The position numbers and the translations under genes were made by a program. The notes under the pieces were generated by a model that was not told where the DNA came from, did no database searches, and saw only the letters and a program-made list of their open reading frames with translations. Below are positions 58,844 through 64,000 of a stretch of 64,000 bases of DNA, in pieces; position 1 is the stretch's first letter; each line of letters begins with the position of its first letter. The DNA comes from Streptomyces sp. HUAS CB01 (GTDB taxonomy: Bacteria; Actinomycetota; Actinomycetes; Streptomycetales; Streptomycetaceae): positions 3,643,001-3,707,000 of the forward strand of contig NZ_CP129137.1 in NCBI RefSeq assembly GCF_030406905.1, in the 5' to 3' direction.

Positions 58844-59683
58844 GCGGGTGTTGGGGAAGTCGAGCACGACGATCCCCAGCCCCTTCCAGCCGCTCGCCGT
58901 GCCGTCCAGGAAGCGGTGCACGCGGGGGTTGAGGTCGTCGGAGTTCCACCTCGGCGGGAGATACGCCGAGGTGCTGACGAAGTTGACGTACAGCCTGCCG
59001 GGCTGTTCCACGGCCTTGCGCAGATGGGCCTCGACCTTGGGGTACTTGTCCCAGGGCGGGGCGTTCCAGTCGTCCTGCGCGTCGAAGGCCCCGCCGTCCC
59101 ACCACTTCAGGCCGGGCAGCCCGCCGTTGTCCGCGATCAGGACGACCTTGCCCCTCGCCCGGCCGAGGGCCGGGAGGGTGTCGCCGATGTGGAACAGCGA
59201 GCGCCAGCCGCGCACGTCGAGGTAGTTGTCGAAGATGGCGCGGAAGGCGGCGTCGCTCTCTCCCGAGTACTCCTGCTTCACCCGCATCAGGACGGTTTCC
59301 GACGGGTGGGCGCGCAGGAAGTCACGGCAGGCGATGAGGACGTCGCCGAACATCATGTTCTGGTAGGAGGGCCCGTGGTGGATGGCGAACGAGCCGTCGA
59401 TGGCCCGGCACCGCACGTCCAGGAACCGGATCCCCGAGTCCAGCTGCTGCGCGATGGTGGTGTTCTGGCACTCCGACCAGGGGCCGCCGAAGCGGGCCCC
59501 GGAGTCGTGGGTGCCGGGGATGGTGAGCGTCCGCAGCGCCCTGGCGTCGTCGAAACCGCCCATCCAGTCCTGCGGACCGAGCGCCCGCCGCGGCGCGGCC
59601 GCTGCCGGGCCCGGTGCGCCGATGAGGACGGACGCGGAGGCGACCGCCGCGCCCGTGAGGAAACCACGTCTGGTCAAGGACAT
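58808..59683 (-). CDS. Secreted phosphatidylinositol-specific phospholipase C
   Basis: A 291-residue exported enzyme. It has a twin-arginine signal (SLTRRGFLTGAAVASASVLI, cleavage near AAA-AP) and a PI-PLC X domain with the catalytic pair of His in TIPGTHDSGARF and FAIHHGPSYQN, plus LMRVKQEYSGE and VVLIADNGG. It cleaves phosphatidylinositol to inositol phosphate and diacylglycerol; bacterial forms do not need calcium. ATG at 59683. A phosphate- or inositol-scavenging role fits the neighbouring 5'-nucleotidase. It overlaps the kinase gene tail to tail. Confidence 0.9.
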   Translation of the reverse strand: MSLTRRGFLTGAAVASASVLIGAPGPAAAAPRRALGPQDWMGGFDDARALRTLTIPGTHDSGARFGGPWSECQNTTIAQQLDSGIRFLDVRCRAIDGSFAIHHGPSYQNMMFGDVLIACRDFLRAHPSETVLMRVKQEYSGESDAAFRAIFDNYLDVRGWRSLFHIGDTLPALGRARGKVVLIADNGGLPGLKWWDGGAFDAQDDWNAPPWDKYPKVEAHLRKAVEQPGRLYVNFVSTSAYLPPRWNSDDLNPRVHRFLDGTASGWKGLGIVVLDFPNTRSGLVDSLIRHN

Positions 59684-59796
59684 GCCTGCTGTCTCCTTCG
59701 TCGGCCGCCGCGATGTGGGGGGTCGCGGTCGGCACCCGGATAATTGCAGACATGCCCATGACACAAAATGAGTTGGGCGGAAAACGCGGGAAAGAT

Positions 59797-59833
59797 CCGA
59801 GGGGCGGCGGACCGGTGGTCCGCCGCCCCTCGG
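59797..59833 (-). terminator. Terminator of the 5'-nucleotidase gene
   Basis: Perfect 17-bp stem (CCGAGGGGCGGCGGACC and complement) with GGT loop, 21 nt after the stop on the minus strand, followed there by CTTT and CGTTTTCC. Confidence 0.85.
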
Positions 59834-59853
59834 CATGAGCCGGGCTCAGCAGG

Positions 59854-61680
59854 TCACTTGACGACCGTGATCCGGCCCGTGGCCGGCGGCGCCAGCGGGG
59901 CGGCCGGGCTCGAGTGCGCGGCGAAGTAGGCGTTGAGCAGGTCCAGGTCGGACGCGCCCACCAGCTTGTTCTTGTGCTCCTTCAGCACGGCGAAGCCGTC
60001 GCCGCCGCCCGCCAGGAACTCGTTCATCGCGACGCGGTAGGTCTTCGCCGGGTCGATCGCCTCACCGTTCAGCTTCACGGAGTCCGTCACGATCCGGTCG
60101 GCACCGGCCTTGGTCATGTCCAGGGTGTAGGTGAAGCCCTTCGACACCTGGAGGATCTTCGGCGCGGCCTGGTTGGGGCCGCTCACCTGCTGCTGCAGCG
60201 CGGTGATCAGCTGGGCACCGGTGAGGTCGACCGCCGTCATCATGTTGGTGAACGGCTGCACGGTGAAGGCCTCGCCGTAGGTCACGACGCCGTCGCCCTC
60301 GCTGCCGGACGCCTTGTGGACCAGACCGGCACGGATGCCGCCCGGGTTCATCAGCGCGAGCTGCGCGCCGCCCTTGTCGGCCGGCGCCATGCCCTCCAGC
60401 TGGGCGTCCGCGATCAGGTTGCCGGCCGGACGCTCGGCCGCGTCGGCGGGGTTCTCGATGTCCGCGGAGATGTAGCCGACGGGCTTGTTGGCGATCGGCG
60501 CGGCCAGCGTGTTCCAGCGGTCGATCAGCTGCGTCATGTCCGCGGCCTTGGCCACGTCACGGGTGACGACGTGGTTGGCGGACGCGACCGACGTGCGCAC
60601 GATGTCGCGGGTACGGCGGTCGTACGTGAGCGTCGTGTCGGTGTACAGCTTGCCGAACGAGGCGGCCGAGGTGACCGTGCGCGGCTTCCCGGACGGGTCC
60701 GGGACGGTGCACGCGTACGCCTGGTGGGTGTGGCCGGTCACCAGCGCGTCGACCTGCGGGCTGACCTTCTTGGCGATGTCGACGATCGGGCCGGAGATGC
60801 CGTCGCCGGGGCCCGGGCTGTCGCAGTTGTAGTTGTACGAGCCGGAGGCGGGCGCACCTCCCTCGTGCAGCAGCGCGACGATCGACTTCACGCCCTTGCG
60901 CTCGAGCACCTTGGTGTACTTGTTGATCGTCTCGATCTCGTCGCCGAACTTCAGGCCCTTGATGCCCTCGGCGCTGACGATGTCCGGGGTGCCCTCCAGG
61001 GTGACGCCGATGAAGCCGATCCTCACCCCGTTCTTCTCCCAGACGAAGTACGGGTCCAGGACCGGACGGCCGGACTTCTCGTTGGTCACGTTGGCCGCGA
61101 GGTACGGGAAGTCCGCGCCGCGGAAGGTCTTCGGCTTGCCGTTGGCCTTCTTCTCGTAACAGCCCTCGACCGGGTGGCAGCCGCCGTTCTGCAGCCGGGC
61201 GAGCTCCTTGGCCCCCTCGTCGAACTCGTGGTTGCCGACGGAGGTCACATCGAGCTTCAGCTTGTTCAGCGCCTCGATGGTCGGCTCGTCGTGGAAGAGA
61301 CCGGACAGCATCGGCGAGGCACCGACCATGTCGCCGGCCGCGGCCGTGATCGAGTACCGGTTGCCCTTGCGGGCCTCGCGCAGATGCGTGGCGAGGTACT
61401 CGGCGCCGCCCGCGTCGATGGTGCGGGTGGTGCCGTCCTCGTTGGTGTGGGTGACCCGGCCCGCCGAGCCGGCGGGCGGCTGCAGGTTGCCGTGCAGGTC
61501 GTTGAAGGACAGCAGCTGGACGTCGACGGTGCGGCCGTAACCGTATCCGTGGTCGTGGCCGTGTCCGTTGCCGCGATCGTGAGCCCCGGCGGGCATCGCG
61601 GCGACCAGTGCGCCGACGGTGGTCAGTCCGGCGGCGGCCGCGAGTACGCGGCGGCGCTTCTGGTGTGATGTCGCTGACAT
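59854..61680 (-). CDS. Secreted bifunctional metallophosphatase/5'-nucleotidase
   Basis: A 608-residue extracellular enzyme releasing phosphate from nucleotides. Signal peptide with RRRVLAAAAGLTTVGALVAA, then a His/Gly-rich linker, the metallophosphatase domain (LLSFNDLHGNLQ, SVGNHEFDEG, LLHEGG, VTGHTHQAYAC) and the C-terminal substrate-binding domain (MNPGGIRAGL, YGEAFTVQPFTNMM, NEFLAGGGDGF). Length is normal. In Streptomyces coelicolor the homologous gene belongs to the PhoP regulon; a clear PHO box is not obvious upstream here. AAGGGG lies 4 nt before the ATG. Confidence 0.95.
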   Translation of the reverse strand: MSATSHQKRRRVLAAAAGLTTVGALVAAMPAGAHDRGNGHGHDHGYGYGRTVDVQLLSFNDLHGNLQPPAGSAGRVTHTNEDGTTRTIDAGGAEYLATHLREARKGNRYSITAAAGDMVGASPMLSGLFHDEPTIEALNKLKLDVTSVGNHEFDEGAKELARLQNGGCHPVEGCYEKKANGKPKTFRGADFPYLAANVTNEKSGRPVLDPYFVWEKNGVRIGFIGVTLEGTPDIVSAEGIKGLKFGDEIETINKYTKVLERKGVKSIVALLHEGGAPASGSYNYNCDSPGPGDGISGPIVDIAKKVSPQVDALVTGHTHQAYACTVPDPSGKPRTVTSAASFGKLYTDTTLTYDRRTRDIVRTSVASANHVVTRDVAKAADMTQLIDRWNTLAAPIANKPVGYISADIENPADAAERPAGNLIADAQLEGMAPADKGGAQLALMNPGGIRAGLVHKASGSEGDGVVTYGEAFTVQPFTNMMTAVDLTGAQLITALQQQVSGPNQAAPKILQVSKGFTYTLDMTKAGADRIVTDSVKLNGEAIDPAKTYRVAMNEFLAGGGDGFAVLKEHKNKLVGASDLDLLNAYFAAHSSPAAPLAPPATGRITVVK

Positions 61681-61817
61681 CTGTCCCCTTGTCAGTTCAG
61701 CGTGAAACGACTGTCCTCAGCCGGGCAGCCTAGAGTCAACGCGCGTAGCGCGACAGGGGGTACCGGGTTACGAGCTGGTATCCGATCGGGTTCGCCCCGG
61801 CGCCGTACCCTCGTCGT

Positions 61818-62744
61818 ATGACTGACGCAGCTCCCGCCGCCATCGAGCCCGGCCGGCAGATCACGACGCTCGACGAGCTCACCCCCGAGCTGGCCGACGA
61901 CGTGCTCGGCCTGCTGTCCGTCGCCGCCCGCGCCGACGGAGTGCAGGCCGTCTCCGAGCAGGGCCGGCTCTATCTCCGCCACGGCAGGCGCGAGGGCGTA
62001 CGGCACTTCGTCCTCACCGTCGCCGGCGACCTCCGCGGGTACGCCCAACTGGAGGGCGCCGACCCGGTGGAGGCCCCGGCCGCCGAGCTGGTCGTCCACC
62101 CGGCGCACCGCGGCCGAGGCCACGGCCGGGCCCTCGGCAACGCGCTGCTCGGTGCGTCCGGCAAGCGGCTGCGGATGTGGGCGCACGGCGGCAAGTCCGC
62201 GGCCCGCCATCTCGCCCAGGTGCTGGGCCTGACCCTGTTCCGTGAACTGCGGCAGCTGCGCCGCCCGTTGAGTCCGCTCGACATTCCGGATCCGGTCCTT
62301 CCGGACGGCGTGACGGTACGCACCTTCGTCCCCGGCCAGGACGACACCGCCTGGCTCGCGGTGAACGCCGCCGCTTTCGCCCACCACCCCGAGCAGGGCT
62401 CGATCACCCAGCGCGACCTCGACGACCGCAAGGGCGAGGCCTGGTTCGACCCCAAGGGCTTCTTCCTCGCCGAGCGCGGGGGCGAGGTCGTGGGCTTCCA
62501 CTGGACGAAGCTCCACGCCGAGGAGCAGCTCGGCGAGGTGTACGTGCTGGGCATCCGCCCCGACGCCCAGGGCACCGGCCTCGGCAAGGCCCTCACCGCG
62601 ATCGGGCTGCGCCATCTCGCGGCGCAGGGGGTGCCGACGGCCATGCTGTACGTCGACGCGGACAACCCGGCGGCCATGCGGGTGTACGAGCGGCTCGGCT
62701 TCACCACCCACGAGGTGGACCTGATGTACCGCACGGAGACCTGA
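61818..62744 (+). CDS. mshD: Mycothiol synthase
   Basis: Acetylates the cysteine amine of Cys-GlcN-Ins to complete mycothiol. The 308-residue product is a double GNAT: domain 1 with LVVHPAHRGRGHGRALGNALL and domain 2 with VYVLGIRPDAQGTGLGKALTAIGL, then MLYVDADNPAAMRVYERLGF, which is the MshD signature. TACCCT (61806-61811) is 6 nt before the ATG and there is no ribosome binding site (leaderless). Its 3' end including the stop is part of a 24-nt duplication. Confidence 0.96.
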   Translation: MTDAAPAAIEPGRQITTLDELTPELADDVLGLLSVAARADGVQAVSEQGRLYLRHGRREGVRHFVLTVAGDLRGYAQLEGADPVEAPAAELVVHPAHRGRGHGRALGNALLGASGKRLRMWAHGGKSAARHLAQVLGLTLFRELRQLRRPLSPLDIPDPVLPDGVTVRTFVPGQDDTAWLAVNAAAFAHHPEQGSITQRDLDDRKGEAWFDPKGFFLAERGGEVVGFHWTKLHAEEQLGEVYVLGIRPDAQGTGLGKALTAIGLRHLAAQGVPTAMLYVDADNPAAMRVYERLGFTTHEVDLMYRTET

Positions 62745-62780
62745 GCGGCCCGGAGCGCGGAGACCTGAGCGGCCCGGAGC
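62734..62780. repeat. 24-nt tandem duplication over the mshD stop codon
   Basis: CGGAGACCTGAGCGGCCCGG (23 nt exact, period 24) at 62734-62756 and 62758-62780; the first copy contains the last codons and stop of mshD. Confidence 0.9.
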
Positions 62781-62840
62781 ACCGGGGCCATGTGCTGCCC
62801 GGAGCGGGCGGGCCGGCCGGTCCGCGCGGCGGCGGGACCA

Positions 62841-62862
62841 GGGGGCGGTTGACACCGCCCCC
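62841..62862 (+). terminator. Terminator after mshD
   Basis: GGGGGCGGT-TGAC-ACCGCCCCC followed by TCTCTT. The loop also contains TTGACA (62849-62854), which might be a -35 element for the next operon. Confidence 0.65.
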
Positions 62863-62869
62863 TCTCTTG

Positions 62870-62907
62870 CACCACCCTTTCACTACTTGATTAGTGAAAG
62901 GGTGGTG
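62870..62907. promoter_or_regulatory. Perfect 16-bp inverted-repeat operator of the YtrA-type operon
   Basis: CACCACCCTTTCACTA (62870-62885), 6-nt spacer, TAGTGAAAGGGTGGTG (62892-62907): fully symmetric, ending 5 nt before the GTG of the GntR gene. Such long perfect operators are typical of autoregulated YtrA-subfamily repressors. It also contains the likely ribosome binding site GGGTGG. Confidence 0.88.
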
Positions 62908-62912
62908 GACAC

Positions 62913-63308
62913 GTGATCGAGTACCGGATCGACCGGCGCAGCGGCGTCGCCACCTACGTCCAGATCGTCCAGCAGACCAAGCAGGCCCTGCGGCTGGGCC
63001 TGCTCCGGCCCGGCGACCGGCTGCCGACGGCCCGTGAAGTGGTGGAAGCGACCGCCATCAACCCGAACACGGTGCTGAAGGCCTACCGGGAACTGGAACG
63101 CGACGGCCTGGTCGAAGCCCGCCGCGGCCTCGGCACGTTCGTCCGCAGGACGCTCGGCGCCGCGGGCGCCGACACACCCCTGCGCGGCGAGCTCGCCGAC
63201 TGGGCGGCGCGGGCCCGCGCGGCCGGACTGGAGCGGGACGACGTGGCCGCGCTCTTCACCGCGGTGCTGGACGAGCACTTCACGCAGACCCAGGGGGACG
63301 ACACATGA
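62913..63308 (+). CDS. GntR regulator, YtrA subfamily
   Basis: A 131-residue short GntR protein: helix-turn-helix with ATYVQIVQQTKQALRLGLLRPGDRLPTAREVVEATAINPNTVLKAYRELERDGLVEARRGLGTFV, then a ~50-residue helical dimerisation tail. The lack of a large effector domain and the coupled ABC gene are the marks of the YtrA subfamily, which responds to cell-wall or drug stress. GTG start directly after the perfect operator, so autorepression is expected. Overlaps the ABC gene by 4 nt (ATGA). Confidence 0.93.
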   Translation: MIEYRIDRRSGVATYVQIVQQTKQALRLGLLRPGDRLPTAREVVEATAINPNTVLKAYRELERDGLVEARRGLGTFVRRTLGAAGADTPLRGELADWAARARAAGLERDDVAALFTAVLDEHFTQTQGDDT

Positions 63309-64000
63309 CCGACACCGCCATCGAGGCGGCCGGACTCGGCAGGAGCTTCCGGCGCCACCGGGCCCTGCGCGACTGCACCTTCCGGCTGCCCGCGGGACGC
63401 ATCTGCGCGCTGGTGGGCCCCAACGGCGCGGGCAAGTCCACGCTGCTGGCGCTCGCGGCGGGCCTGCTGCGGCCGACCGAGGGCAGTGTCCGGATCCTCG
63501 GAACCGGTCCCGCGGACGCACGCGAACGGCTCGCGTACGTCGGCCAGGACAAGCCGCTGTTCCCCCAGCTCACCATCGCCGAGACCCTGCGTGTGGGCCG
63601 CGAGCTCAACCCCGGCCGCTGGGACGACGGCGCCGCCGGTCGCATTATCGACGCCGGCGAGCTGCACCCGGACACCCGCGTCCGTACGCTCTCCGGCGGC
63701 CAGCGCACCCGGGTGGCTCTCGCCCTGGCCCTCGGAAAGCGGCCCGAGGTCCTGCTCCTCGACGAGCCGATGGCGGACCTCGACCCGCTGGGACGCCACC
63801 AGTTGATGGGCATGCTGCTCGCCGACGCGGGCGAGAACGGCACGACCGTGGTGATGTCCTCGCACATCCTCTCCGAACTGGAGAACGCCTGCGACCACCT
63901 GCTGCTGGTGGACGGCGGCAGCGTCCGCCTGGGCGGAGGCATCGACGAGCTGCTCGCCGCGCACCGCCTGGTGACGGGAGCGTCGGGCACGGGACTCGGA
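63305..64000 (+). CDS. ABC transporter ATP-binding protein, cut by window edge
   Basis: 232 codons of an ATPase continuing beyond the window. Walker A VGPNGAGKSTLLALAAGLL, Q-loop YVGQDKPLFPQLTIAETLRVG, signature TLSGGQRTRVALALAL, Walker B VLLLDEPMADLDPLG, and H-loop VVMSSHILSELENACDHLLLV. ATG overlaps the GntR stop. With a YtrA-type regulator it usually works with an ABC-2 permease encoded next, which would lie to the right of the window. Substrate unknown, often cell-envelope antibiotics or lipids. Confidence 0.93.
   Translation, partial: MTDTAIEAAGLGRSFRRHRALRDCTFRLPAGRICALVGPNGAGKSTLLALAAGLLRPTEGSVRILGTGPADARERLAYVGQDKPLFPQLTIAETLRVGRELNPGRWDDGAAGRIIDAGELHPDTRVRTLSGGQRTRVALALALGKRPEVLLLDEPMADLDPLGRHQLMGMLLADAGENGTTVVMSSHILSELENACDHLLLVDGGSVRLGGGIDELLAAHRLVTGASGTGLG

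Noticed and set aside
61681..61817. PHO box for the 5'-nucleotidase
   Set aside because: The homologue is known as PhoP-dependent, but I could not find two GTTCACC-like units in 11-nt register here.

Overview
The window is about 72% GC, with strong third-position GC bias, frequent GTG starts, 4-nt start/stop overlaps and GC-rich hairpin terminators. Its gene content and order (carD-ispD-ispF-cysS, phoU/phoR-phoP, mshA, gpmA, rsiG, nur, glnR, mshD) are those of the central chromosome core of a Streptomyces. From memory, the landmarks run collinear with S. coelicolor from just above SCO4230 (phoP) down past SCO4159 (glnR). I see no rRNA, tRNA, CRISPR array, insertion sequence or prophage.

Layout. 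1-3.9 kb: leftward block with cysS (cut by the window edge), an F420/flavin split-barrel oxidoreductase, ispF, ispD (MEP isoprenoid pathway) and carD. 4.5-8.7 kb: lipoprotein gene, the phosphate system phoR-phoP with divergent phoU and a PHO-box-like repeat between them, then a 49-residue Cys-rich peptide. 8.8-19.9 kb: acetyltransferase, small secreted protein, gpmA, MFS exporter, YbjN protein, mshA (first mycothiol step), methyltransferase, NlpC/P60 hydrolase, response-regulator/PP2C fusion, and a DUF2516/HbhA-like/HTH cluster that resembles Rv0476-Rv0475-Rv0474 of Mycobacterium tuberculosis.

20-34.6 kb is more accessory: acetyltransferase, heptamer repeat, AraC regulator, VOC protein, methyltransferase, LysE exporter, aldo-keto reductase/MarR/DHA2 exporter, DUF5958 protein, a candidate small RNA, an F420-reductase/hemerythrin fusion, a TetR-controlled DrrAB-type ABC exporter and a tandem two-domain phosphotransferase.

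34.7-38 kb is a developmental (dev-type) locus: two paralogous GntR regulators, a HAD hydrolase coupled to one of them, and, divergent to each regulator, a tiny related membrane peptide. 38-49.4 kb: Eis-like acetyltransferase, asparaginase, rsiG (c-di-GMP-dependent anti-sigma-WhiG), dtd, ygfZ, nur (nickel Fur regulator), a nitrobindin-like protein, a three-gene operon of related membrane-anchored proteins, DsrE protein, DUF3099, and DUF1416/thiosulfate sulfurtransferase with a 26-residue leader peptide. 49.8-64 kb: DUF2993, membrane protein, MoaD-like protein, hydrolase, glnR, LacI regulator, an HtrA-like protease with an MprAB-like two-component system, phosphatidylinositol phospholipase C, secreted 5'-nucleotidase, mshD (last mycothiol step), and a YtrA-type GntR/ABC operon cut by the right edge.

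Functionally the window concentrates nutrient sensing (PhoRP, GlnR, Nur), thiol and sulfur metabolism (mshA, mshD, sulfurtransferase with leader peptide) and development (dev-type pair, RsiG). Many genes have a TANNNT box 6-7 nt before the start codon and no Shine-Dalgarno sequence, so leaderless mRNAs appear common here.
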